From assembly GCF_030812675.1 (NCBI RefSeq), contig NZ_JAUSTE010000008.1:1-64000 (forward strand): 64,000 nucleotides of DNA, in the 5' to 3' direction. Origin of the DNA: Sinomonas atrocyanea. GTDB lineage: Bacteria; Actinomycetota; Actinomycetes; Actinomycetales; Micrococcaceae. Made by a program: the position numbers and the translations under genes. Shown one piece after another: positions 41,973 through 51,144 of the stretch. The notes beneath the pieces were generated by a model, which ran no database searches, was not told where the DNA came from, and saw only the letters and a list, made by a program, of their open reading frames with translations. How positions within the stretch are numbered: position 1 is the stretch's first letter; each line of letters begins with the position of its first letter.

Positions 41973-42683
41973 ATGTCGGATCAGCCGGAGCGCCGGGACG
42001 AGGACGCACCGCAGGAGGGGCAGCCGGACACGGCAGGCGCCGCAGACGACGGGCGCGCCGAGCGCCCCCGCTACACCCCGCCGTCGTACGTCCCCCCGAT
42101 CACCCTGGACAAGGACCGCGGCAACCCCACCGAGCCGATTCCCTCCAACCCCACCGAGCCGCTCCCGCCGGGTGCACCGCCCCGCCCGGGAACGCCCGAA
42201 CAGCCAGCAGCCCTCCCCACACCCGGCTACCAGCCCCCCGGCTTCGGAGCGTCCGCCCACCAGCCGCCGGCCCATCAGGGGCCCGCCTATCAGAACGCCC
42301 CCCACACCGGCCCCGCCTATCCCGGCGCCGCCTACCCTCCCGGAGCCGCCTACCCTCCCGGGGCCTATCCGGGCCAGGGCTACGCCGCCCAGCCCTACCC
42401 GGGCTCGCCCGGCCAGCCGTACTACGCCGCCCAGGCGCCGCGCGGGCTGAGCATCGCCGCGATGGTGTGCGGCATCTCCGTGTTCGTGGGCTTCGGCTTC
42501 CTCGTGCTGCCGCAGATCGCCGCCGTGGTCCTGGGGCACCTCGGCCTCGCCCGGGAACCCGCAGGCCGCGGCATGGCGCTCGCCGGCCTCATCATGGGCT
42601 ACGTCGGCATCGCGCTGACGCTCGCGTTCCTCGCGTTCTTCATCCTCGTGCTCAGCATGGCCCCGGCCCGCTCCAACTACTGA
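41973..42683 (+). CDS. Pro-rich DUF4190 membrane protein
   Basis: This 236-aa protein has a long Pro/Ala/Gly/Tyr-rich, probably disordered cytoplasmic N-terminus (1-155, with AYPPGAAYPPGAYPGQGYAAQ-like repeats) and two membrane helices (about 160-185 and 200-230) separated by the basic GHLGLAREPAGRGMALAG loop of DUF4190. ATG 41973 has a GGAGGGG site. Its function is unknown; such proteins are common in actinobacterial envelopes. It ends 7 nt into the convergent amidase gene. Confidence 0.88.
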   Translation: MSDQPERRDEDAPQEGQPDTAGAADDGRAERPRYTPPSYVPPITLDKDRGNPTEPIPSNPTEPLPPGAPPRPGTPEQPAALPTPGYQPPGFGASAHQPPAHQGPAYQNAPHTGPAYPGAAYPPGAAYPPGAYPGQGYAAQPYPGSPGQPYYAAQAPRGLSIAAMVCGISVFVGFGFLVLPQIAAVVLGHLGLAREPAGRGMALAGLIMGYVGIALTLAFLAFFILVLSMAPARSNY

Positions 42684-44161
42684 CCGCGGCCCGGCTGACC
42701 CGCCCCCCGAGGCCCGGGGGCGGGCACGTGGAGCAACCGCGCCACCTGCAGCAGCAGCCCCTCCGCACCGGGTTTCCCCACGGCCTGCACGCCCATCGGC
42801 AGACCGGCCTCGGTCCAGTGCGTCGTCGCCACCACGGCCGGCAGCCCGCACACGTTCACCCAGGAGGACCAGGGAGCGAACTCGCACTGGCGGCGGTAGT
42901 CGTCGTCGGCCGTCCTGCGCCACTCGGCGCCGGCGAACCAGCCCACCGGCCGCGGCGTCTGGGCCAGCGCAGGGGACAGGAGGATGTCCCACTCGGAGAG
43001 CTCAGCCAGCATGTCGCGCTCGAACTGGCGCAGGAAGGCCAGCGCCTCGTCCAGCTTCGCCGGGGAGCGCTGCTGCGCCCGGCGGCGGAAGGAACGAGTG
43101 AGCGGGGTCAGGAGCGGCTCCCTCTCGGGGCGGATCCTCGCGGTCCCGACCCCCGCCGTCCACGCGGCGGTGAAGGCGTCCGGGTAGCGGTTGTCGAACC
43201 GCGGGTCGGCCTCGGCCACGAGGTGCCCGGCCGCAGCCAGCGCCTCCGCTCCCCGGCGCAGCGCCTCAAGCGCCTCGGGCTCGGGCTCGACTCGGTAGCG
43301 CCCGTCCCACGGGCTCGACAGCCCCACCGCGACCCTGAGACGCCCCGGTTCGCGCACGACGGCGTCCGCGAACGTCCCGGTGTGCCGGCCGTGGTGCGGG
43401 TGGTCGCCTCCCGCTGGCCCTGCGGGGTGGGTCCCGGCAACGAGCGCGTCGAGGAGCAGCGCGGCGTCCTCCGCGGAGCGCGCGAGCGGGCCCGCCACGA
43501 CGAGCCGCGCGGCGTCCCCCGCGCTCTGCCCCGCCGGGATGAGCCCGCGGCCGGCCTTGAGCCCCACGATCCCGCACGCCGCGGCGGGGATGCGCACGGA
43601 CCCGCCGCCGTCGGACCCGGGGGCGAGGGGCACGAGGCCCGCGGCGACGGCCGCGGCCGAGCCGCCGGAGGACCCGCCGGAGCTGAGGGCGGGGCCGTGC
43701 GGGTTGCGCGACGCGGGCGCGATCCGGTTCTCCGAATAGGCCGTGAGCCCGAATTCGGGCACCTGGGTCTTGCCCAGGGACACGACTCCGGCCGAGCGCA
43801 GGAGGGCCACGACGGGGGAGTCCTCGGGCGCGGGCCGGGCGTCGAGGGCCGCCGAACCGTGGGTCGTCGGCACCCCGGCGACATCGGCCAGGTCCTTGAA
43901 CGCGGTCGGCATCCCGTGCAGCGGCGGCAGCTCGCCGAGGCGTCCCGAGCGGGCGAGGCGCGCGTGCAGCGCGTCGGCGGCAGCAGCGGCGTCGTGCGCC
44001 TGCTGGGCGGTAACGGTCACGAAGGCGCCGAGGAGGCGGTTGTGCGCCTCGATCCGGGACAGGAAGTGCGCCGCGGCCTCGCGGGCCGAGAGCTCGCCGG
44101 AACGGAGCGCGTCGCGGAGGGCCACGGCGCCCAGAGCCCCGATCCCGGCGTCGACTGTCAC
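42677..44161 (-). CDS. Amidase (amidase-signature family)
   Basis: This 494-aa hydrolase has the Ser-cisSer-Lys triad: Lys in [11 protein letters not shown] (about 88), Ser-Ser in the Gly/Ser-rich [17 protein letters not shown] (about 165-180) and [12 protein letters not shown]. Substrates of unlinked amidases are diverse and none can be assigned here. GTG 44161 is preferred: a TATAGT -10 box (44168-44173) lies 6 nt upstream, so the transcript would start at the codon. An upstream in-frame ATG at 44191 lies before that box. Confidence 0.9.
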   Translation of the reverse strand: MTVDAGIGALGAVALRDALRSGELSAREAAAHFLSRIEAHNRLLGAFVTVTAQQAHDAAAAADALHARLARSGRLGELPPLHGMPTAFKDLADVAGVPTTHGSAALDARPAPEDSPVVALLRSAGVVSLGKTQVPEFGLTAYSENRIAPASRNPHGPALSSGGSSGGSAAAVAAGLVPLAPGSDGGGSVRIPAAACGIVGLKAGRGLIPAGQSAGDAARLVVAGPLARSAEDAALLLDALVAGTHPAGPAGGDHPHHGRHTGTFADAVVREPGRLRVAVGLSSPWDGRYRVEPEPEALEALRRGAEALAAAGHLVAEADPRFDNRYPDAFTAAWTAGVGTARIRPEREPLLTPLTRSFRRRAQQRSPAKLDEALAFLRQFERDMLAELSEWDILLSPALAQTPRPVGWFAGAEWRRTADDDYRRQCEFAPWSSWVNVCGLPAVVATTHWTEAGLPMGVQAVGKPGAEGLLLQVARLLHVPAPGPRGAGQPGRGQ

Positions 44162-44167
44162 CGGGCC

Positions 44168-44173
44168 ACTATA
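44168..44173 (-). promoter_or_regulatory. Leaderless -10 box of the amidase gene
   Basis: TATAGT on the minus strand is followed by a 6-nt spacer and then the GTG at 44161. No ribosome site fits, so leaderless translation is likely. Confidence 0.6.
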
Positions 44174-44206
44174 GGCTGGAGGAACAAGCATCTCCGGAGG
44201 GGAAGA

Positions 44207-44533
44207 ATGTCTGATTTCGAGACCGTCCGCGTCGAGGCCCTCCCCGCGGGCGGCATCCTGCTCGACGTGCGCGAGGACTACGAGTGGGAGGCCGGCCACG
44301 CCGAGGGCGCCGTGCACATCCCGCTCGAGCAGCTGCCGGCGCGGCTCGACGAGCTGGACCCGGACGACAACCTGCTCGTCATCTGTCGCACTGGCGGCCG
44401 CTCGGCCCGGGCCACCCAGTGGCTCGTCGCGAACGGCTACTCGGCGGTCAACGTGGCCGGCGGCATGGACGCGTGGCTCACCGCGGGCCGGCCGCTCGTG
44501 GCCGAGAACGGCCAGCCTCCCACGGTGCTCTGA
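44207..44533 (+). CDS. Single-domain rhodanese
   Basis: This 108-aa rhodanese domain protein carries the sulfur-accepting Cys in VICRTGGRSARA (about 63), within the usual six-residue loop. ILLDVREDYEWEAGHAEGAVHIP is the standard N-terminal half. It transfers sulfane sulfur; the acceptor is unknown. A GGAGGGGAAG site precedes ATG 44207. It lies 3 bp before pheA, so the two are probably one operon. Confidence 0.93.
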   Translation: MSDFETVRVEALPAGGILLDVREDYEWEAGHAEGAVHIPLEQLPARLDELDPDDNLLVICRTGGRSARATQWLVANGYSAVNVAGGMDAWLTAGRPLVAENGQPPTVL

Positions 44534-44536
44534 GCC

Positions 44537-45472
44537 GTGCGGTACACCTTCCTGGGTCCCGAGGGGACCTTCACCGAGGCCGCCCTCCTCAAGGTCCCCG
44601 GCGCCCGCGAGGCGGCGCGCGTGCCCGCCACCACCGTCAACGCTGCCCTCGACGCCGTCCGGGCTGGCACCGCGGACGCCGCCATGGTCCCGATCGAGAA
44701 CTCGGTCGAGGGCGGGGTCACCGCGACCCTCGACGCGATCGCCACCGGCCCCGAGCTGCGCATCGTGCGCGAGGAGGTCGTGCCCATCACGTTCGTGCTC
44801 GTCGCCCGGCCCGGCACGCGGGCCGCTGACGTGCGGCGCATCTCCACCCACGGCCACGCGTGGGCGCAGTGCCGGGGCTGGGCTGCGGCGAACGCGCCCG
44901 ACGCCGTCCACCTCGCCGCGAGCTCGACCGCGGCCGGGGCGCTGGCCCTCCTCGACCCCGCCTCCCGCCCGGGCGACGCCGCGATCTGCGCGCCCATCGT
45001 GGCCGAGGAACACCCCGAGCTCGAAGTCCTCGCCACCGACATCGGCGACAACCCCGGAGCGGTCACGCGCTTCGTCCTCGTCTCCAGCCCGGGCCCTCTG
45101 CCGCCGCGCACGGGGGCGGACAAGACGTCCGTGGCCGTGCCGCTGCCCGAGGACCGGGCCGGGGCGCTCATGGAGATCCTCGAGCAGTTCGCCGCCCGCG
45201 GCGTGAACCTCTCCCGCATCGAGTCCCGGCCCACCGGTCGGTACCTCGGGCACTACTTCTTCTCGATCGACGTGGACGGGCACATCCAGGACGCCCGCAT
45301 CGCGGATGCGCTCGCGGGCCTCCACCGCATCAGCCCGCAGATCCGCTTCCTCGGCTCCTACCCGCGGGCCGACGGCGCGCGGCCGGTCGTGCGCGACCAT
45401 GTCACCGACCATGCCTTCGCCTCCGCGCGCGGCTGGGTCGACGCGATCCTCGACGGCGAGCCCGATGGCTGA
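44537..45472 (+). CDS. pheA: Prephenate dehydratase
   Basis: This 311-aa enzyme makes phenylpyruvate from prephenate in phenylalanine synthesis. It starts YTFLGPEGTFTEAAL, has the catalytic Thr-Arg-Phe motif in NPGAVTRFVLV (about 173-183) and a C-terminal ACT domain (about 195-285, with ESRPTGRYLGHYFF) for feedback inhibition by phenylalanine. The start is GTG at 44537. Its end overlaps the N-acetyltransferase start by 8 nt. Confidence 0.95.
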   Translation: MRYTFLGPEGTFTEAALLKVPGAREAARVPATTVNAALDAVRAGTADAAMVPIENSVEGGVTATLDAIATGPELRIVREEVVPITFVLVARPGTRAADVRRISTHGHAWAQCRGWAAANAPDAVHLAASSTAAGALALLDPASRPGDAAICAPIVAEEHPELEVLATDIGDNPGAVTRFVLVSSPGPLPPRTGADKTSVAVPLPEDRAGALMEILEQFAARGVNLSRIESRPTGRYLGHYFFSIDVDGHIQDARIADALAGLHRISPQIRFLGSYPRADGARPVVRDHVTDHAFASARGWVDAILDGEPDG

Positions 45473-46373
45473 GGGCGCCGCGAGGACGGGCGGGGGCGAG
45501 GCGCGCTTCCTGGCCGCCTACTTCGGGCGCATCGGCTATGCGGGGGCTGCCGCCCCGACGCTCGCGAACATCGCAGCCGTCCACGCCCACCACACACGCG
45601 CCATACCGTTCGAGAACCTCTCGCCTGCCACCGGGGCGCCCGTCGACATCACGGACGAGGGCATCGAGGGCGTCCTCGTGGCGCGCCGCCGCGGAGGCTA
45701 CTGCTTCCAGCACGCGGGCCTGCTCTCCCGCGCCCTCGCGGCGATGGGCGCGCGCGGCGTCGAGAACCACCTGGGCCGGGTCTACTGGGGCCGCGAGCCG
45801 GGGACCGGGGCGCCCGCCCGCACGCACCAGGCCACCGTGGTCGAGGCCGAGGGAGCCCGCTACCTGGTCGACGCCGGCTTCGGCGGGTTCAATCCCTCGG
45901 GCCTCCTCCCGCTCGGGCTCGCCGCGGAGGAGTCCGCGGTCGCGACGCCGCTCGGGACCTTCCGCGCGGTCGACGTCGCCGCGGCCGGCCTGCCTGCGGG
46001 CGACACGGCCGGCGTCGACCTCATGGTCCAGGCACGGCTGGGGGAGCGCTGGGCCAACCTGTACGGGGTCGGCCTCGGCGCCCACGCCCCGGCCGACTTC
46101 CAGGTCGCCAACTGGTACGTCTCGACCTCGGCCGTCCCGCCGTTCACGCGCTCGCTCATGTTCTCGATCCGCACCGAGACCGAGCGGATCACCCTGGCCA
46201 ACCTCGAGCTCGGGGTGCGCACGTACACGCCCGATGGGGCGTCCGCCGCCAGCCGGCGCACTCTCGGCAGCGCCGACGAGCTCCGCGAGGCCGCCCGCGA
46301 GCTGTTCCGCATCGAGGACGCCGACCTGGACTGGGGCAGGGCTTTCAGGGTGGCTGCCCAGGCCCAGGCCTAG
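45465..46373 (+). CDS. Arylamine N-acetyltransferase
   Basis: This 302-aa enzyme transfers acetyl from acetyl-CoA to arylamines or hydrazines. The Cys-His-Asp triad is visible: RRGGYCFQHAGLL (Cys about 79), RTHQATVV (His) and YLVDAGFGG (Asp). AIPFENLS near residue 46 is also typical. ATG 45465 overlaps the pheA stop by 8 nt, implying translational coupling. The physiological substrate is unknown. Confidence 0.93.
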   Translation: MAEGAARTGGGEARFLAAYFGRIGYAGAAAPTLANIAAVHAHHTRAIPFENLSPATGAPVDITDEGIEGVLVARRRGGYCFQHAGLLSRALAAMGARGVENHLGRVYWGREPGTGAPARTHQATVVEAEGARYLVDAGFGGFNPSGLLPLGLAAEESAVATPLGTFRAVDVAAAGLPAGDTAGVDLMVQARLGERWANLYGVGLGAHAPADFQVANWYVSTSAVPPFTRSLMFSIRTETERITLANLELGVRTYTPDGASAASRRTLGSADELREAARELFRIEDADLDWGRAFRVAAQAQA

Positions 46374-46424
46374 CCCCAGCCCAGGTGGGCCGGCCCGCGC
46401 GAGGCGGCAGGGCGGCGTCGTGCG

Positions 46425-47471
46425 TCAGGCCACGCGCACGAGCAGGCTCGAGGGGCGCACCTCGACGTCGACCCGCGTCGCGGACCCGACCACGTCGCCG
46501 TCCACCTGCGCCTGGATCGGCTCCGGGACGCGGATGGCCACCCTGTGCGCGCCGTAGAACTGCATGACCGGCAGCTGCCGCTTGTGCTGGACCATGATCT
46601 TCACGTACATCGCGATCCAGCCGATGAGGCTGCGGGGGCTCATGACGGCGACGTCGAGCACGCCGTCGTCGATGAACGAGTCCGGGATGAAGTCCACCCC
46701 GCCGGGCAGCTTCGAGCAGTTCGCGAAGAGGACGCTGCGGACCCGGCGGGTCTGGAAGTCGGCGCCGTCGAGCGAGATCTCGACGCGGCGGCGGCGCTGG
46801 CCCGGCATGTGCCGGATGCCCGCCTCCGTGTACGCCATCCAGCCGACCACCCGCTTGAGGTCCTCGCTCGTGTCATTGAGGATCTCGGCGTCCATGCCCA
46901 CGCCCGCGATCACCAGGAACGTGTGCGTGGACCGGGTGCCGTCGGGCGCCGTGAGGACCAGGGCCGCCGTGTCGATGCGCCGCTGCCGGCCGAAGACCGC
47001 CGTGTGGACGCACTGCGCGAGCCGGGTGACGTCCAGGTCGAGGTTGCGGGCCAGGAGGTTGCCGGTCCCGAGGGGGACGAGCCCGAGGGCGGTGTCCGTG
47101 CCGGCCAGCACCTCGGCGACCACGCGCACCGTCCCGTCCCCGCCGCAGGGGATCACGACGTCGGCCCCCGCCTCGAGCGCGCGGCGCGCCGCGGTGTAGC
47201 CCGGATCGGCCTTGGTGGTGTGGAAGACGAGCGGCTCCGGCCAGCCCGCGCCCCGGCACGCGGCCTCGATGAGCATCCGTGCCTCGTCGGCACGCTCCTT
47301 GATGGGGTTGAGCACCACGGCGACCTGCTGCGGGCCCGCCGGCGGCGGCCCTGCGGACTCGGCCATGGCGCTGCGGGCGTGCTGCTCCTTGAGCCGGCGT
47401 ACGCCCCACCAGCTGGCGACCGCAACGCCGCCAGCGGCGGTTACGGCACCCGCAATGATCCACCCGCGCAT
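46425..47471 (-). CDS. Diacylglycerol/lipid kinase family protein
   Basis: This 348-aa protein has one N-terminal membrane helix (MRGWIIAGAVTAAGGVAVAS) followed by a DAGK catalytic domain with the nucleotide-binding PCGGDGTVRVVAEVL (about 107-121), GLVPLGTGNLLARNL and FIDDGVLDVAV. It probably phosphorylates a membrane lipid such as diacylglycerol at the inner face of the membrane. It is divergent from serS, and ATG 47471 has a GAGAG site. Confidence 0.9.
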   Translation of the reverse strand: MRGWIIAGAVTAAGGVAVASWWGVRRLKEQHARSAMAESAGPPPAGPQQVAVVLNPIKERADEARMLIEAACRGAGWPEPLVFHTTKADPGYTAARRALEAGADVVIPCGGDGTVRVVAEVLAGTDTALGLVPLGTGNLLARNLDLDVTRLAQCVHTAVFGRQRRIDTAALVLTAPDGTRSTHTFLVIAGVGMDAEILNDTSEDLKRVVGWMAYTEAGIRHMPGQRRRRVEISLDGADFQTRRVRSVLFANCSKLPGGVDFIPDSFIDDGVLDVAVMSPRSLIGWIAMYVKIMVQHKRQLPVMQFYGAHRVAIRVPEPIQAQVDGDVVGSATRVDVEVRPSSLLVRVA

Positions 47472-47526
47472 GATGCTCTCACTCTATCCCGCCCTGCTGG
47501 CGCCCCGATCCGCCCGCAGCGCCCGC

Positions 47527-47532
47527 TAGTCT
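47527..47532 (+). promoter_or_regulatory. Leaderless -10 box of serS
   Basis: TAGTCT is followed by a 7-nt spacer and then GTG at 47540. No Shine-Dalgarno sequence is present. The same TAGTCT occurs at 56451-56456 upstream of hpt. Confidence 0.6.
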
Positions 47533-47539
47533 TGGACTC

Positions 47540-48826
47540 GTGATCGACGTCAAGGACCTTACTGAGAATCCGGACAAGTACCGTGCGAGCCAGCGCGCCC
47601 GCGGGGCGGACGAGGCGCTCGTCGACTCGATCATCGCCGCCGACGTGCGGCGCCGCGCGTCGCTGACCGAGTACGAGATGCTGCGCGCCCAGCAGAACGT
47701 GTTCGGCAAGAAGGTCGCCGCCGCCAAGGGCGAGGAGAAGCAGGCCATCCTGGCCGAGGTCAGGGACCTCGCGCAGAAGGTCAAGGCCGCGCAGGCCTCC
47801 GCCGAGGAGGCGCAGGGCGAGATGGACCAGCTCATGCGCGTCGTGCCGAACCTCATCGTCGAGGGCATCCCGGCCGGCGGCGAGGACGACTACGCCGTGG
47901 TCAAGACCGTCGGCACGCCCCGCGACTTCGCGGCCGAGGGCTTCGAGCCGCGCGACCACCTCGAGATCGGCGAGCTCCTCGGCGCGATCGACATGGAGCG
48001 CGGCGCCAAGGTCTCCGGCTCGCGCTTCTACTTCCTGCGCGGCGTCGGGGCCCGGCTCGAGCTCGCCCTCCTGCAGATGGCCATGGACCAGGCCGTCCAG
48101 AACGGGTTCATCCCCATGATCACCCCCACCCTCGTGCGCCCGGAGACGATGCAGGGCACCGGCTTCGACGTGGCCCACGACGCCGAGATCTACCGCCTCG
48201 CCGAGGACGACCTCTACCTCACGGGAACCTCCGAGGTGGCCCTCGCCGGCTACCATGCCGATGAGATCCTCGACCTCGCCGGCGGCCCGATCCGCTACGC
48301 CGGCTGGTCCTCCTGCTACCGGCGCGAGGCCGGCTCGCACGGCAAGGACACCCGCGGCATCATCCGGGTGCACCAGTTCAACAAGGTCGAGATGTTCATC
48401 TACTGCCCGCCGGAGGAGGCCGAGGCCGAGCACGCCCGGCTCCTCGCGTGGGAGGAGGAGATGCTCGCCAAGGTCGAGCTGCCCTACCGCGTCATCGACA
48501 CCGCCGCGGGAGACCTCGGCATGAGCGCGGCGCGCAAGTTCGACTGCGAGGCCTGGGTCCCCACCCAGGGCCGGTACCGCGAGCTGACCTCGACCTCGAA
48601 CTGCACGGGCTTCCAGGCCCGCCGGCTCAACATCCGTGAGCGCGTGCTCGACGCCGAGGGCGCTTCCCGTGGGACGCGCGCCGTCGCGACCCTCAACGGC
48701 ACCCTCGCGACGACACGCTGGATCGTGGCCATCCTCGAGCACCACCAGAACGCCGACGGCTCCGTGAACGTGCCGGCGGCCCTGCGCCCCTACCTCGGCG
48801 GCCTCGAGGTCCTCCCCGTCCTGTAG
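47540..48826 (+). CDS. serS: Seryl-tRNA synthetase
   Basis: This 428-aa class II synthetase has the N-terminal coiled-coil arm that grips tRNA-Ser (about 25-105) and class II motifs 1-3: motif 2 in [22 protein letters not shown] and motif 3 in [18 protein letters not shown]. The serine pocket [12 protein letters not shown] is present. The start is GTG with a -10 box 7 nt upstream, so it is probably leaderless. Length is standard. Confidence 0.97.
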   Translation: MIDVKDLTENPDKYRASQRARGADEALVDSIIAADVRRRASLTEYEMLRAQQNVFGKKVAAAKGEEKQAILAEVRDLAQKVKAAQASAEEAQGEMDQLMRVVPNLIVEGIPAGGEDDYAVVKTVGTPRDFAAEGFEPRDHLEIGELLGAIDMERGAKVSGSRFYFLRGVGARLELALLQMAMDQAVQNGFIPMITPTLVRPETMQGTGFDVAHDAEIYRLAEDDLYLTGTSEVALAGYHADEILDLAGGPIRYAGWSSCYRREAGSHGKDTRGIIRVHQFNKVEMFIYCPPEEAEAEHARLLAWEEEMLAKVELPYRVIDTAAGDLGMSAARKFDCEAWVPTQGRYRELTSTSNCTGFQARRLNIRERVLDAEGASRGTRAVATLNGTLATTRWIVAILEHHQNADGSVNVPAALRPYLGGLEVLPVL

Positions 48827-48919
48827 CGAGCCCGCCGCTGCCTTCAGCGGACGACGGCGGGTGCCCGCCCGCCGTCGTGCGCCGTCACCCGCCGCGGTCC
48901 GCGCCTTCTGGCACCAGCG

Positions 48920-48977
48920 CCCTGCGTTTCGGTCAACGCCCCGGTCTCTTCCCCCGGGCCTTGACCGAAGCGCAGGG
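48920..48977. repeat. Dispersed palindromic element, best copy
   Basis: A 17-bp stem (48920-48936 with 48961-48977, one G-T pair) bears CCCTGCGTTTCGGTCAA, with an inner GCCCCGG/CCGGGC stem. Copies occur at 50138-50195 and, degenerate, at 33720-33762. All three are intergenic. It lies in the 235-bp gap between serS and the AbiEi-like gene, which otherwise shows nothing but a possible promoter. Confidence 0.85.
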
Positions 48978-49061
48978 TTCTTTCGCCGAGGTGCGGCCGG
49001 GGTTGTCCACATACGCTCCCACGGACCTCCGGGGCGCGGCTGGGGACGCTGTGCTGGTGCC

Positions 49062-50120
49062 GTGAGATTTCCCCAGATTGCCTTCGCCAGCTCCCTCTCG
49101 GCCGTGACGGGCCGCACCCCACGTCGGCTCGCTCGCGCGTATGCTGCGGGCGCCCTCGTCCGGTTGCGCCGAGGCGTCTACGTCGGCATCGACGAGTGGT
49201 TCGCCGGGACGGCGGCGGACCGCTACGCGATGACGACGGCGTCGCTCGCCGTCGGCGGCAACGCACCGGTGCTGTGCCGCGAGACCGCACTGCTCGCCTG
49301 GGGTCTGGAGCTCCCGAGCATGCCCAGCCACGTCCGCTACCGCACCGACCGCCGCGCGGCCGTGGGCGGGGGTCCTCCGCCGGCGCTCTACGGGAACCGC
49401 GAGTCGGCCGAACGCCTGTGGCAGGCGCGGACGCGCGAACGGCCCGGACCCCTCCCGCTGGGGTTTCCCGATGCGAAGCACCTGGGCTTCCCCGCGGCGG
49501 CCGCGGTCCCCCTCTATCTGCCCCACCTGGACCTCACGCTGCCCCTCGAGCCCTTCGACGAGGCCTTCGTGGACGCGGTGCCGAGGCTCAGCTTCGCCGA
49601 GGGCCTGGTCTTCGCGGACGCGGTGCTCGCCCGTCGGCCCGGTCTGAAGGTCACCCGGACGCTCGAGGATCTCCGGCGGCTGTGCGCCGCGATGGACAAC
49701 CGGGCTGCGCAGGCTCGCCTGAACCAGGTCCTGGACCTAGCATCGGCGGCGTCGGAATCCGTGGGGGAATCCCTCAGCCGCGCCCTGATGTGGGAACTGG
49801 GGTTCGAGATGCCCACGCTCCAGGTCTGGATCACCAAGGACGGGCGGCGCATCGCCCGTGTGGACTACCGCTGGGCGCAGATCCGGCTCGTGGGAGAGTT
49901 CGACGGCCTGCAGAAGTACTTCCGGTCCCAGAAGCTCAGCGGGAAGTCGGCCTCGCAGGTGGTCGTCGAGGAGAAGCTGCGCGAGGACGAGATCCGCTCG
50001 ACGGGGGAGCGCGTGGTGCGCTGGGTGTGGGCAGACCTTCTGGAGCCGGCCCGCTTCGCCGCGATCCTGCACCGCGCCGGTGTGCCGCGGCGCGCGGCGC
50101 CGCGGGCGGCCTGGCGCTGA
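49062..50120 (+). CDS. AbiEi-antitoxin-like protein with nuclease-fold C-terminus
   Basis: This protein of about 352 aa belongs to a large actinobacterial group annotated as type IV TA AbiEi-like. The N-terminal winged helix (RRLARAYAAGALVRLRRGVYV, about 25-46) is the AbiEi part. The C-terminal 100 residues (IARVDYRWAQIRLVGEFDG, then VVVEEKLREDEIR) resemble a DUF559/Vsr-like nuclease fold with Asp, Glu and E-x-K. No AbiEii toxin is adjacent, so a toxin-antitoxin role is not supported by context. GTG 49062 is chosen; the frame extends upstream across a palindromic repeat. Confidence 0.8.
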   Translation: MRFPQIAFASSLSAVTGRTPRRLARAYAAGALVRLRRGVYVGIDEWFAGTAADRYAMTTASLAVGGNAPVLCRETALLAWGLELPSMPSHVRYRTDRRAAVGGGPPPALYGNRESAERLWQARTRERPGPLPLGFPDAKHLGFPAAAAVPLYLPHLDLTLPLEPFDEAFVDAVPRLSFAEGLVFADAVLARRPGLKVTRTLEDLRRLCAAMDNRAAQARLNQVLDLASAASESVGESLSRALMWELGFEMPTLQVWITKDGRRIARVDYRWAQIRLVGEFDGLQKYFRSQKLSGKSASQVVVEEKLREDEIRSTGERVVRWVWADLLEPARFAAILHRAGVPRRAAPRAAWR

Positions 50121-50137
50121 GTGCCACTGCCAGAATG

Positions 50138-50195
50138 CCCTGCGTTTCGGTCACAGCCCCGGTCCCTTCCCGGGGGCGCTGACCGAAAGGGAGGG
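50138..50195. repeat. Dispersed palindromic element, second copy
   Basis: CCCTGCGTTTCGGTCA (50138-50153) pairs imperfectly with TGACCGAAAGGGAGGG (50180-50195), with an inner CCCCGG/CCGGGGG stem. It begins 17 bp after the AbiEi-like stop, so the two copies flank that gene on both sides. Confidence 0.8.
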
Positions 50196-50307
50196 CGATT
50201 CGGGGCCGGCGGAGGGGGGGCCCACCGTCGTGAGTTCACCCCGATTTCATACCGCGTGTGTCATGAGTCCTACGGCATCCACAGGCCGGGGTGCTTAACT
50301 AGTACGC

Positions 50308-51144
50308 ATGACTACAACGCTGAATGCTGGCATCGATGACCAGCGCACTGCCCTCAACCGCAAGCTCATCGGCCTCGACGTGGACGGGACCCTCGTCGAC
50401 CACTACGGCCACATGTCCCCTGCCATCCGCGAGCTCGGCGCCGCGGTCGTCCAGGCCGGCCACGAGGTCGTGGTCGCCACCGGCCGCTCCCTCGGGGCCA
50501 CGCTCCCCGTCGTGGAGCTGCTCGGGGTAGACCACGGGTACGCCGTCTGCAGCAACGGCGGCGTGACGGTGCAGATCCACGCGGGCGCCAACGGCGGGTA
50601 CACCGTCATCGACCGGCGCTCCTTCGACCCGGCCCCGGCGCTGAAGGCCCTGCGCCACCGCCTCCCGAACGCGAAGTACGCCCTCGAGGACATCGAGGGG
50701 AACTTCCTCTCCACCGAGCGCTTCCAGGACGCGAGCTTCGGCGTCGAGGCCACCGGCGTCACCTTCGAGGAGCTCCTCGAGGCAGAGGCGGTCCGGCTCG
50801 TCGTCTTCTCCACCGACTCGACCGCGGAGGAGTTCGGCACCGCGGTGCAGTCGATCGGCCTGCACGGCGTCACCTACTCGGTCGGCTGGACCGCGTGGCT
50901 GGACATCGCGGCCCAGGGCGTGACCAAGGCCAGCGGCCTCGAGAATGTGCGCGAGCTGCTCGGCGTCGACCGTGCCCACACGGTCGCGATCGGCGACGGC
51001 CGCAACGACATCGAGATGCTCCAGTGGGCCGGCCGCGGCGTCGCCATGGGCCAGGCCCCGGCCGAGGTGAAGGCCGCCGCCGACGAGGTCACCGCGACCG
51101 TCGAGGAGGACGGCGCCGCCGCTGTGCTGCGCTCGCTCCTCTAG
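50308..51144 (+). CDS. Cof-type HAD phosphatase
   Basis: This 278-aa HAD hydrolase has motif I LIGLDVDGTLVD (Asp nucleophile about 25), motif II ATGRSLG, the Lys in GVTKASGLE and motif IV GDGRNDIEML, with a C2-type cap. It probably dephosphorylates a sugar phosphate or cofactor. ATG 50308 is used. Its stop overlaps that of the convergent SatD-like gene by 4 nt (51141-51144). Confidence 0.9.
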   Translation: MTTTLNAGIDDQRTALNRKLIGLDVDGTLVDHYGHMSPAIRELGAAVVQAGHEVVVATGRSLGATLPVVELLGVDHGYAVCSNGGVTVQIHAGANGGYTVIDRRSFDPAPALKALRHRLPNAKYALEDIEGNFLSTERFQDASFGVEATGVTFEELLEAEAVRLVVFSTDSTAEEFGTAVQSIGLHGVTYSVGWTAWLDIAAQGVTKASGLENVRELLGVDRAHTVAIGDGRNDIEMLQWAGRGVAMGQAPAEVKAAADEVTATVEEDGAAAVLRSLL

